Assembly: GCA_903866355.1 (NCBI GenBank) | Contig: CAIPNE010000701.1 | Coordinates: 1-7,644, forward strand | Direction: 5' to 3' | Origin: an uncultured Gammaproteobacteria bacterium | GTDB lineage: Bacteria; Pseudomonadota; Gammaproteobacteria; Ga0077536 | Length of the DNA stretch: 7,644 nt | In this document: positions 1 through 5,958 of the stretch, piece by piece | Layout of the letters: each line of letters opens with the position of its first letter | How positions within the stretch are numbered: position 1 is the stretch's first letter | Made by a program: the position numbers and the translations under genes | Notes under the pieces: model-generated | Told to the model about the DNA's origin: nothing | The model's database searches: none | Seen by the model: the letters and a program-made list of their open reading frames with translations, nothing else

Positions 1-268
1 CCCACGTGCCGCGTGGCTCGGCCCAGAGGGTCTGGCCGAGGTGGTTCGCGTAGCGCAGTTCACGGGTGCGGATACCCGTAGCGTCGAGGGCGGGAAGCAG
101 GTCGAGCGCGGCCAGTTCACGGACCGCATGGGGAAGGAGGTTGATGCCGACCCCGAGGGGGCGGATGTCCGTCGCGGCTTCGAGGACGGTGCAAGAGATG
201 CCGCGCCGCTGCAGCATCAAGGCCAGCACCAGCCCACCAATACCGCCACCCGCGATTAGAATTTGCAC
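1..268 (-). CDS. FAD-dependent monooxygenase, N-terminal part (runs off left edge)
   Basis: The first 89 residues of a minus-strand flavoprotein of the PHBH-like (FAD_binding_3) monooxygenase type, which use NAD(P)H and FAD to hydroxylate small, often aromatic, substrates. The start is GTG at 268-266, preceded at 7 nt by AAAGGAG, a strong ribosome-binding site; this decides the start even though GTG is less common. Residues 3-12 (ILIAGGGIGG) form the first beta strand and the GxGxxG dinucleotide-binding turn. Glu30, at the end of the second strand (TVLE), is the usual contact to the FAD ribose. The segment PLGVGINLLPHAVREL (37-52) is typical of the next conserved block in the family. The family is about 370-420 residues long, so roughly three quarters is missing here. 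The substrate cannot be inferred. Family assignment is secure, the specific reaction is not. Confidence 0.88.
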   Translation of the reverse strand, partial: MQILIAGGGIGGLVLALMLQRRGISCTVLEAATDIRPLGVGINLLPHAVRELAALDLLPALDATGIRTRELRYANHLGQTLWAEPRGTW

Positions 269-410
269 CCGGCTGCTCCTTTGTTGCCATCCGCTGCAAC
301 TTTTGCCATTGCCCCAGTCGAGCGTAACGCTGGCCGCGGGGAGGCCCTAGTGAGCACCTAGTCAGTCGATAACCCCGGCAACGCCAGCTTATCCGCGCTT
401 GCTAGCCTTG
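269..410. other. Intergenic stretch between monooxygenase and transposase relic
   Basis: No gene is visible. It carries the ribosome-binding site of the minus-strand monooxygenase (around 276-282) and presumably its promoter, but I see no convincing -35/-10 pair. It also holds the 13-base AGCACCTAGTCAG (353-365), which recurs inverted inside the transposase relic. Confidence 0.5.
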
Positions 411-586
411 TCATTGCGACCAGCGTGCACTCAGTCCCTCGTCAGGAGGCTCGACGTAGACCCCAACGAGAAACAGCCTGTGGAAGTCGGTGTTGAGGTT
501 GAGCGCGCTACCGAAACATAGGGTCAGGGTCACCACACCGGTCCGGGCTGGCTTACCGCAAAGGTCTGTCTTCCTGACTAGGTGCT
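353..586. repeat. 13-bp inverted repeat pair (353-365 and 574-586)
   Basis: AGCACCTAGTCAG at 353-365 is matched exactly by its reverse complement at 574-586. The right copy lies inside the transposase relic; the left copy lies outside it. A 13-base match can arise by chance in a window this size, so it may be meaningless. It could also mark a rearrangement endpoint that inverted a scrap of the element. Confidence 0.35.
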
Positions 587-775
587 GGGCGATGCAGCGC
601 TAGACGGTGCCGAGTACGTGGCCCATGGCCTCGGGCCGACTCGCAAACAGGAAACGCAACGGAGAGGGAACGCTCAACACCCACTGGCGTACCGGCTCGG
701 CCAACACCTCGTCGACCAGCAGCGCCGCGCTCTCGGCCACGCGACACACGCCGCAGCTCGGGCGAACCCCGCCCT
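411..775 (-). pseudogene. IS91-family transposase fragment (degenerate)
   Basis: Minus-strand remnant of an IS91-type (Y2/HUH) transposase, which normally moves DNA by rolling-circle transposition. The reading frame is open from about 827 down to a TGA at 413-411 except for one TAG at 602-600, where relatives usually have Tyr (GIVYR in kin, GTV-stop-R here). Recognisable pieces in order: the end of the zinc-binding domain (RPSCGVCRVAESAALLVDE, with one expected Cys changed to Arg), then VRQWVLSVPSPLRFLFA, then ARTGVVTL, then FGSALNLNTDFHRLFL. Relatives have NIHFHMLFLDGVY at the last block; here the first His of the HUH pair is Asp (codon 488-486) and only the second His (482-480) remains. The N-terminal cysteines and the C-terminal half with the catalytic tyrosines are absent. 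The element is dead. Family recognition is from memory of conserved motifs. Confidence 0.85.
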
Positions 776-783
776 GCGCGTAG

Positions 784-822
784 CTGTTACGCATTTTTCG
801 CGCGAAACTGCCCCTGTTATGC
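784..822. promoter_or_regulatory. Candidate operator: 9-bp direct repeats flanking a 12-bp palindrome
   Basis: CTGTTACGC (784-792) and CTGTTATGC (814-822) are direct repeats offset by exactly 30 bp, about three helical turns. Between them lies TTTCGCGCGAAA (796-807), a perfect 12-bp palindrome. They sit just upstream of a three-gene cluster whose last gene is a MocR regulator. Characterised MocR proteins such as GabR and PdxR bind direct repeats separated by a few helical turns near their target promoters, so the arrangement is suggestive. That this regulator binds here is inference. Confidence 0.4.
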
Positions 823-842
823 GACACAGTCGGGGAGATACT
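814..842 (+). promoter_or_regulatory. Possible promoter of the membrane-protein/MocR cluster
   Basis: GATACT at 837-842 resembles a -10 box. CTGTTA at 814-819, 17 bp upstream, matches the -35 consensus at only three of six positions. Transcription would start near 849 and give a leader of about 24 nt. The weak -35 overlaps the right direct repeat of the candidate operator, as would suit a regulated promoter. Confidence 0.3.
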
Positions 843-872
843 AGGCGCCAGCCTCCTCGGATACCTTTGCCC

Positions 873-1109
873 ATGAGAATAGCCAAACCACTGCTGCTGA
901 TCGTGACGCCCTTGGGGGTGGTTGGGGGCCTACGCGAGGCGTGGCGATTCAATCCTGGTCTCGCCTTCCTGATGCTCGCGTTGCTGATGCTGATCACCGC
1001 GGCCTTTGCGCTGGTCGTCAAGACTGTGCGCGACGAGAAAAAGTCCTATGCGGTGAGGCTTGCCGCCGAGGGCACTAGCCTGTCACCCAGCATCAAACAC
1101 GAGGTCTAG
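873..1109 (+). CDS. Small two-helix membrane protein, unknown function
   Basis: A 78-residue protein I do not recognise. Hydrophobic stretches at about residues 6-20 (PLLLIVTPLGVVGGL) and 29-50 (LAFLMLALLMLITAAF onward) predict two inner-membrane helices joined by a short loop (REAWRFNPG). They are followed by a charged C-terminal tail beginning KTVRDEKK, so both ends probably face the cytoplasm. ATG 873 was chosen because it directly precedes the first hydrophobic segment; the frame is open further upstream, but that part runs antisense through the transposase relic. The ribosome-binding site is weak. The stop is 5 bp before the next small membrane protein, which indicates co-transcription and perhaps partnership with it. 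The composition and tight spacing make it likely a real gene. Confidence 0.7.
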   Translation: MRIAKPLLLIVTPLGVVGGLREAWRFNPGLAFLMLALLMLITAAFALVVKTVRDEKKSYAVRLAAEGTSLSPSIKHEV

Positions 1110-1114
1110 CAGTA

Positions 1115-1312
1115 ATGAAAATCCTAATCATCGTGACGCTCGTTGCGATCATCGCCAGCCTCGGCCACGCGCTGTTCTCGATGTCCTCAGGCCGGAGGGA
1201 CCGGGCAATGGTCCGCGCGCTGACCGTCCGCGTCACGCTATCGGTCGCGCTGTTCGCCATGCTGATGATCGGCTGGTACACGGGACACATCCAGCCCCAC
1301 GGACTGCGCTAG
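1115..1312 (+). CDS. Twin transmembrane protein, DUF2909-like
   Basis: A 65-residue inner-membrane protein with two helices (about residues 2-21 and 41-56). The second half carries the pattern I associate with DUF2909: ALTVRVTLSV, then GWYTGHIQPHGL at the C terminus, with the Arg-rich connector SSGRRDRAMVRAL between the helices. In many beta- and gammaproteobacteria such proteins lie near cytochrome c oxidase assembly genes, and their biochemical role is not established. Here there is no cox gene in view; the neighbours are another small membrane protein 5 bp upstream and a MocR regulator 54 bp downstream. GAGGT at the end of the previous gene provides a plausible ribosome-binding site 9-10 nt before the ATG. 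The length matches the family. Confidence 0.82.
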   Translation: MKILIIVTLVAIIASLGHALFSMSSGRRDRAMVRALTVRVTLSVALFAMLMIGWYTGHIQPHGLR

Positions 1313-1366
1313 TCCCACGCCGCCGCGCGCCCAGCCGCGTCCCGCCGATCGAGCAGCCCACCGACG

Positions 1367-2779
1367 ATGAAACTGTACCAGACGCTTGCCGACGAGCTGA
1401 CCGCCGCCATCCGCGAGGGGACGCTGCGTACGGGCGAACGCGCCCCGTCAGTGCGGGTGCTTTGCCATGAACGCAGCGTCAGCCCGGCGACGGTCCTGCG
1501 GGCGTATGAGGTGCTAGAGATGAACGGCCTGATCGAAAGCCGTGCACGATCGGGGTATTACGTCAGCGCGAAGTGGCGACAACCCGTGCCGGGCCCGCAG
1601 CGATCTCGGGCCACGGTCCGTTCCACCAAGGTCGACGTCAGTGACCTCGTCTTCCAGACGCTGGAAGCCATCCGCGATCGCAACGTGATCCCACTCGGCT
1701 CAGCCTTTCCGGGGCCGACGTTGTTTCCCTGGGCAAAACTTTCACGCTTCCTAGGCAGCAGCGCCCGCCACCTAGATCCCTTCGAAACCGTCGAGAGCCT
1801 CTCGCCAGGCAGCCTTGAGTTGCGCCGCCAGATCGCGAAGCGCTACCTGCATGGCGGCGTGCACGTGCCGCTTCAGGAAATCATCGTCACCAATGGCGCC
1901 CTCGAAGCACTGACCCTGTGCCTGCGTTCGGTCACGCGACCCGGAGACACGATTGCCGTGGAAGCGCCCACGTTCTACGCGTGCTTGCAGGCAGTCGAGA
2001 ACTTAGGGCTGAGAGTAGTCGAGATACCAACGCATCCCGGCGAAGGGCTGGATCTCACCGCACTGCGGTTCGCGATCGCGAGACACGACATCAAGGCTTG
2101 CTGGTTCATGACCACGCTTCAAAATCCCTCCGGGACCAGCATGTCCGATGGTCGTAAGCAGGAAATGGTGGAGTTGCTGACCACGCGAGGGATTCCGCTG
2201 CTCGAGGACGATGCCTATGGGGAGCTGCAGTTCAGTTCGCAGGTCAGGCCTGCGAAGGCGTTCGACCACGAGGGCTTGGTCATGCACTGCGGCTCATTCT
2301 CGAAGTGCCTCGCGCCCGGCTATCGACTTGGCTGGGTGGCCGCCGGGCGCCACACCGAGGCGGTCCGGCGATTGCAGATCACGACCTCGCTGGGGACCAG
2401 CATGCCAGTACAACTCTGCGTCGCGCAGATGCTGCGCCAAGGGGGCTACGAGGCGCATCTGGTTCGCCTGAGGGCCACCCTCGCGAAGCAACAGGAATTG
2501 GCGCTGGCGGCTATTCGCCGGCATTTCCCGCCAGGCTATCGCGTGGCCCCTCCCAGCGGGGGCTATTTCCTGTGGATAGAGCTCCCCGCCGGCGTGGACG
2601 CGCTAGCAGTGCATCGCCTCGCGCTGGAAGAGTCGATCAGCATTGCGCCCGGCCCTATTTTCTCGGCACGGCGCGAGTTCCGGAACTACCTCCGTCTCAA
2701 CTACGGTCATCCCTGGACGCCGCAACTGGACCGCGCGGTAGCACGGCTCGGCGCCATCATCAGCGGCAGGATGCACTGA
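1367..2779 (+). CDS. MocR-type transcriptional regulator (GntR winged helix + aminotransferase fold)
   Basis: A full-length 470-residue regulator of the MocR subfamily. Residues 1-68 form a GntR-like winged helix: LADELTAAIREG, then ERAPSVRVLCHERSVSPATV, ending in SGYYVS at the wing. A linker of about 25 residues follows. Residues from about 93 on form a fold-type I aminotransferase-like domain with the pyridoxal-phosphate site intact: Asn253-Pro254 (NPSG), Asp281/Asp282-Ala-Tyr, the Schiff-base lysine Lys313 in GSFSK, Arg320 in GYRLGW, and the substrate-carboxylate arginine Arg443 in YLRLNYG. The overall pattern resembles E. coli YdcR. Such proteins sense PLP with an amino compound and switch nearby genes; the effector and targets here are unknown. 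It follows two small membrane-protein genes on the same strand with a 54-bp gap and a weak ribosome-binding site, so it may be co-transcribed with them or have its own promoter. Confidence 0.95.
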   Translation: MKLYQTLADELTAAIREGTLRTGERAPSVRVLCHERSVSPATVLRAYEVLEMNGLIESRARSGYYVSAKWRQPVPGPQRSRATVRSTKVDVSDLVFQTLEAIRDRNVIPLGSAFPGPTLFPWAKLSRFLGSSARHLDPFETVESLSPGSLELRRQIAKRYLHGGVHVPLQEIIVTNGALEALTLCLRSVTRPGDTIAVEAPTFYACLQAVENLGLRVVEIPTHPGEGLDLTALRFAIARHDIKACWFMTTLQNPSGTSMSDGRKQEMVELLTTRGIPLLEDDAYGELQFSSQVRPAKAFDHEGLVMHCGSFSKCLAPGYRLGWVAAGRHTEAVRRLQITTSLGTSMPVQLCVAQMLRQGGYEAHLVRLRATLAKQQELALAAIRRHFPPGYRVAPPSGGYFLWIELPAGVDALAVHRLALEESISIAPGPIFSARREFRNYLRLNYGHPWTPQLDRAVARLGAIISGRMH

Positions 2780-2785
2780 GCCAGC

Positions 2786-2812
2786 ACGGTGCGGACCGTC
2801 AGACCGATTTTT
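2786..2812 (+). terminator. Weak terminator-like hairpin after the MocR gene
   Basis: Seven bases after the MocR stop, ACGGT (2786-2790) pairs with ACCGT (2795-2799) around a GCGG loop. A run of five T follows at 2808-2812, eight bases past the stem. An alternative pairing of CGGT with ACCG (2803-2806) would bring the T-run next to the stem. The stem is short, so this is only a plausible terminator. Confidence 0.4.
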
Positions 2813-3026
2813 ACGCGGGTGCAGAAATCAGGGACACCCACCAGATGACCCTAATGACGCCCCTTCATCCTCATCACATGGTCAAGGATCATCCCGTGAC
2901 GTGGTCAGTTCGATAGCGATTGGCAGTGCAGGTATGACGTCGTACTGCAACGCCGCGACCTGCAGCTTTTCGCTCGAATCGCATGCGGCCAAACACGACT
3001 TCATATGCCTCCGGCCGCCAATATCC

Positions 3027-3060
3027 AAACCCCAACGGGTCCGCGTTGGAGGTTTTTATT
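3027..3060 (+). terminator. Intrinsic-terminator-like hairpin
   Basis: CCAACG (3032-3037) pairs perfectly with CGTTGG (3044-3049) around the loop GGTCCG. The stem extends by AAACC (3027-3031) with GGTTT (3051-3055), leaving a single bulged A at 3050. The run TTTTT then TATT ends it. On the plus strand this has the form of a Rho-independent terminator. It lies about 250 bp past the MocR stop, too far to be that gene's own terminator by necessity, so it may instead end a small RNA or a leader transcript. Confidence 0.6.
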
Positions 3061-3472
3061 GCCCGGATGCTGGGATTCCTGCGGTTTGTCGCAGGTTCGT
3101 GTGGAAAGTCGTGGGCTTGTCCGGTGAGTCATCCGGCCTGCTATCGGCCCTATATCGCGCGCTCTTCGCCGTCATTATTTCTGGGCACCAGCGCGGACGA
3201 ATCGATCGGTTGGTTTGCGACATCGGCAGGCGCAGGTAATTCAGCGGGCATCTCCCGAGTTCGAATAGTGGATGACCCCGCAACTTCCAATCCCCGTATC
3301 TTTGCATTTATTGGCTCGCCGGGAGCCCAAAAACCAGCACGATGGCTTACTCTATTTGCGCAGCCTTGAGGCCGGGATCTTGTGCGTGTCGCTGTATCCG
3401 ACCGTCACGAGGGCTCACCTGCCTGCGGGGGAAGGCACGCTCCATGCTGGAATCAATAACGGGTGAATAACG

Positions 3473-4198
3473 ATGATCAATGCTTCGAGTGGAAATGGCG
3501 CGCGGGCGCTTGCGATTCTGGTCAATGGCCCCAGTTCATCCGGAAAATCCACGCTGTGCCAGGTCTTGCAGGATCGACTGATAGATCTGGCGGACGGCGA
3601 TCCCCAGGCGGCCTTTGCGCGCGTAGCCTTTGACGACCTGGCGCTACTCATTTCGGGCAAGCTGTTTCCCATCAGCTTTGTGCAGCTACAGGAGGGTGCA
3701 GACCTGAACAGGCTGTCATCCCGCGTGCCTTTCGATGGTCGTGCAAGCTGGGAATATGTGGACGAAAGTCACGCCGAGGGCAAACACGGTGGCAGTCCGC
3801 GTCTGCGGGTTGTATTCAACGCGCACGGCCAACGCCTGCTGAAGGGCGTGCACCGCAGTTGGGGCGCTCATCTGCAACTTGGCACGCATCTCATCATCGA
3901 CCACTTCCTTCAGGACCCCGCATGGTACGAGGACCTGATGGAGGTCCTGCGGCAACACGGCGCCCGCCTGTTCAGCGTGGGCGTTTTCTGTTCCCTGGCC
4001 GAGCTCGAGCGCCGGGAATCTTCCAGAGGCGACGGCAAAGCTGAAGGACGGCCGCTCGGGCTGGCGCGAAGAAGCGATGAACTCTGCCACGCGCATCCCC
4101 TCGTCTATGACGTAACCGTGCAAACCGACGCGGAGAGCACCGCGCAATCGGTTGACCGGATCATCGCGGCGCTGGAGGGTATTCCGGATTCTGTGTAA
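3473..4198 (+). CDS. Chloramphenicol phosphotransferase-like kinase
   Basis: A 241-residue P-loop phosphotransferase of the CPT family, which in Streptomyces venezuelae phosphorylates chloramphenicol. The Walker A motif is NGPSSSGKST (18-27, Lys25). VAFDDL (51-56) aligns with the segment holding the catalytic Asp37 of CPT, making Asp54 the likely general base. HLIIDHFL (139-146) matches the IIDDVFL strand, and RRESSRGDGKAEGRPLGLA (180-198) the Arg-rich lid (RETARGDR in CPT). YDVTVQTD (212-219) is the usual C-terminal strand. The classical enzyme has about 178 residues; the extra length comes from a short N-terminal extension, a longer segment after the catalytic Asp (about 58-115), and the C terminus. 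ATG 3473 is the first start after an in-frame TGA at 3464-3466; the ribosome-binding site is poor. The fold assignment is strong; activity on chloramphenicol is unproven, and other small hydroxylated substrates are possible. Confidence 0.87.
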   Translation: MINASSGNGARALAILVNGPSSSGKSTLCQVLQDRLIDLADGDPQAAFARVAFDDLALLISGKLFPISFVQLQEGADLNRLSSRVPFDGRASWEYVDESHAEGKHGGSPRLRVVFNAHGQRLLKGVHRSWGAHLQLGTHLIIDHFLQDPAWYEDLMEVLRQHGARLFSVGVFCSLAELERRESSRGDGKAEGRPLGLARRSDELCHAHPLVYDVTVQTDAESTAQSVDRIIAALEGIPDSV

Positions 4199-4219
4199 GC
4201 GGAATGTGGGTTAATCCGG
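4184..4219. repeat. Inverted repeat at the kinase 3' end
   Basis: CCGGATT (4184-4190) is matched by AATCCGG (4213-4219) across a 22-base loop that includes the kinase stop codon. ATTCCG (4181-4186) with CGGAAT (4200-4205) offers a competing fold. No T-run follows, so it is not a canonical terminator, but it lies between the kinase and a convergent relic. Confidence 0.4.
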
Positions 4220-4550
4220 CAGCAGCTGATCTTCGAACTGGATAGTGAAGCGACAAAGCAGCGCTCGCCTACGGGGTGCTGTCAATTTTGGGCTACGCCT
4301 CGCGCTAGCCCTATGGCCTCGGTAGGGCCTGCCAGATCCTCGCGCTCGATAAAGACAGCTACGCACTGACGGCTGGCGCCGCGATCGTGAAAAAATTCGC
4401 GCCATTGAGGATCGCAAAACGAGGTCCTTGGTGCCGCCGGGTCAAAAACTCGTCTAGCCAGAATTGTTGCCGGGCGGAAAACGCAGCAGCTGCCAAGGCT
4501 AGGGCAGGTGCCGTGCAGAACCTGGCACCCGTCAACCTTGGCATGACTCA
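4211..4550 (-). pseudogene. Possible frameshifted minus-strand gene relic, unidentified
   Basis: Three overlapping minus-strand frames give protein-like text when read in succession: about 4540-4395 (QQFWLDEFLTRRHQGPRF, then ILNGANFF), about 4400-4282 (HDRGASRQCVAVFIERED, then LAGPTEAIGLA), and about 4300-4211 (PKLTAPRRRALL, then FTIQFEDQLLPD and a TAA). The first switch falls at a run of six T (minus strand, near 4390-4395), a typical spot for an indel. This suggests one small gene broken by two frameshifts. I do not recognise the family, and in GC-rich DNA open frames arise by chance, so the call is tentative. It is convergent with the upstream kinase gene. Confidence 0.3.
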
Positions 4551-4576
4551 TGGCGAACGGTAACGGGGCCGTTCGA

Positions 4577-4620
4577 GGCCCGCCCGTCCTGAGCTTGTCT
4601 CAGGATGAACGGGCCGGGCC
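4577..4620. repeat. REP-like palindromic element
   Basis: A nearly perfect nested palindrome. CCTGAG (4588-4593) pairs with CTCAGG (4599-4604) around the loop CTTGT, CCCGT (4583-4587) with ACGGG (4609-4613) across an ATGA bulge, and GGCCCG (4577-4582) with CGGGCC (4615-4620) with one extra C. The core CCTGAGCTTGTC is the hallmark of short dispersed palindromes common between genes in many GC-rich proteobacteria. It is read here as non-coding. It lies in the space downstream of the minus-strand oxidoreductase, a usual position for REP elements. Confidence 0.75.
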
Positions 4621-4638
4621 GGTGTTGAGATAGGATCT

Positions 4639-4674
4639 GGGTTGCGTTCGGTGGGCCGTAACCCGCCCGTCCTG
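4639..4674. repeat. Second palindromic element with partial copy of the REP arm
   Basis: GGGTT (4639-4643) pairs with AACCC (4660-4664), and CGG (4649-4651) with CCG (4656-4658) around TGGG. Its right end runs into CCCGCCCGTCCTG (4662-4674), an exact 13-base repeat of the left arm of the neighbouring REP-like element (4579-4591). The block therefore looks like two elements joined, with the second REP copy cut short. Confidence 0.5.
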
Positions 4675-4718
4675 CGCGGACCCCATTGATCGCTACTGAG
4701 GCTAATTCATTGAGTGTC

Positions 4719-5714
4719 TCAGCTGGCGTTGACCTTCGGCATGATCTCCTCAACCAGCCGCTTCATGTCATCGAGCGTCTTCGAAACCGGTACACCACTG
4801 AAGGGTGGCCAGAGCAGGGGCATATCTAGGCCCGCGTCCTTGAAGCGCTTCAGGTTGTCCGTAATTTGTGCGGCGGTACCCACCAGCAGATTACTCAATT
4901 TTCCGTTCGGCGTTTGGTCGCTGGGTTCATCCGTGATGGCGAACCAGATCATGCTGCACATATCGAAGCCATCTGCCAGCGAACGGCCGCTGCCCATCTC
5001 ATCGAGCTCGTGCTGGATTGCGCTGCGCCAGCGGACGATTTCCTCGGGGGTGTCCTGGATGCCGATCCAACCCGCAAGACCGTACTTCGCGATGCGGCGC
5101 GCCGAGCGTTTTGGATCCTTCAGGCCACTGAAGTAGATCGGCGGGCAAGGCTTCTGCAGCGGCTTCGCGCCAAAGCCACAGCGCTCAAAGTCGGCGAACT
5201 CGCCGTGGTACTCAAAGAGGTCGTTCGTCCAGATGCCTTGGAGGATCTCGATCGTCTCGCGCACGTGCTTGTGCCGTTTGGGAAAAATATGCGTCGCACT
5301 CGCGGCCGCAAATTCCTCAGGCATCCAGCCGGAACCCAGGCCCACGTTCACCCGGCCATTCGACAGGTGGTCTATCGTCGCGATTTCGCCCGCCAGCACG
5401 CCGGGCGCGCGGTACGGTGTGTCGATGATGCTCATGCCGATGCGCAACTTAGTGGTCTTCGCTGCCAACCACGGGATGAGGGGCATGCCATGCAACCACT
5501 GGCCGCGGGCCGACACCGGCAGCGCCTTCGGAAACTGGGTCATCATGCCAAACGGGTGCTGCAGCCTATGCTCGTCGGAGGCTTCCGGCACCACGACTCG
5601 GTCGAGCGTCCACACCGAGTTGAAGTCGAGCGCCTCGGCGAGGTTCGTGAGGTCCTCGAGTTCCTTGACCGTCACGTGATCACGAAAATTGGGCAGGTAG
5701 AGAGCGAGCTTCAT
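4719..5714 (-). CDS. LLM-class flavin-dependent oxidoreductase (luciferase-like)
   Basis: A complete 331-residue member of the bacterial-luciferase/F420-dependent oxidoreductase superfamily, a TIM-barrel enzyme that uses FMN or F420. The start is fixed by AGGAGG (5725-5720), 5 nt before the ATG. MKLALYLPNF is the typical first beta strand. LAEALDFNSVWTLDR (25-39) is the next conserved unit, and KLRIGMSIIDTPYRAP (89-104) the central one. The signature GRVNVGLGSGWMPEEF (120-135) matches the Rv2161c-type group. The later block VGTAAQITDNLKRFKDAGLD (278-297) is the common C-terminal helix that closes the barrel (usually GTPEQVAE... in kin). Length is normal. Whether it uses F420 or FMN cannot be told, nor the substrate. 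It is transcribed alone, with no same-strand neighbour close by. Confidence 0.93.
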   Translation of the reverse strand: MKLALYLPNFRDHVTVKELEDLTNLAEALDFNSVWTLDRVVVPEASDEHRLQHPFGMMTQFPKALPVSARGQWLHGMPLIPWLAAKTTKLRIGMSIIDTPYRAPGVLAGEIATIDHLSNGRVNVGLGSGWMPEEFAAASATHIFPKRHKHVRETIEILQGIWTNDLFEYHGEFADFERCGFGAKPLQKPCPPIYFSGLKDPKRSARRIAKYGLAGWIGIQDTPEEIVRWRSAIQHELDEMGSGRSLADGFDMCSMIWFAITDEPSDQTPNGKLSNLLVGTAAQITDNLKRFKDAGLDMPLLWPPFSGVPVSKTLDDMKRLVEEIMPKVNAS

Positions 5715-5719
5715 CGTTG

Positions 5720-5725
5720 CCTCCT
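5720..5725 (-). promoter_or_regulatory. Ribosome-binding site of the LLM oxidoreductase
   Basis: The minus strand reads AGGAGG, a perfect anti-Shine-Dalgarno match, then CAACG and ATG. It is the strongest ribosome-binding site in the window and supports this start over any internal Met. Confidence 0.85.
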
Positions 5726-5958
5726 AAGGGTATGCAGGGCTATGGCCATGTAGATTTTTCGCGCTGCCGCTGTGCGGGTAACGCGACCCGAACCGAATCG
5801 AGAAGACAGTGTAATGTAATGATTCGGCACTTTCTGCGACCCCCGGCGAGGAGCGCTACTACTCAGATCAGCCGCACGCCCCCCCGGGCCGCCCGAGTAG
5901 CGACGCCGCGCGACACCTTACGCGCGACCACCGCGTGTTCGCACCAAACTGTAGGCTG

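Larger units (their letters stand above)
2780..3472. other. Gene-poor stretch with a possible phage-type ORF relic
   Basis: No confident gene is seen between the MocR regulator and the kinase gene. Several plus-strand frames are open at once, for example 2901-3239, 2983-3369 and 3272-3466. None has a good ribosome-binding site. Base composition looks less GC-rich than in the flanking genes. The style of the translated pieces (NPNGSALEVFIARMLGFLR in one frame, TPTGPRWRFLLPGCWDS in another, AGEGTLHAGINNG near the end) faintly recalls short Ash/Icd-like ORFs annotated in P4-type satellite phages and prophage remnants. That resemblance is an impression from memory. A strong terminator-like hairpin lies inside at 3027-3060. 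The last frame ends 6 bp before the kinase start. Confidence 0.3.

Noticed and set aside
582..872. Upstream extension of the 78-residue membrane protein frame to 582 or 819
   Set aside because: The extension is antisense to the transposase relic and lacks a ribosome-binding site; ATG 873 sits right before the first membrane helix.
2305..2916. 203-codon plus-strand open frame overlapping the MocR gene
   Set aside because: Shadow of the MocR 3' half; Arg/Pro/Gly-rich with no recognisable motif, whereas the MocR frame has all PLP-site residues.
3236..3280. tRNA-like T-arm (GAGTTCGAATAG)
   Set aside because: No matching acceptor, D or anticodon stems can be drawn around it.
4866..5753. 295-codon plus-strand open frame
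   Set aside because: It lies wholly antisense to the LLM oxidoreductase apart from its end, is rich in Arg/His/Ala as shadow frames of GC-rich genes are, and has no ribosome-binding site.
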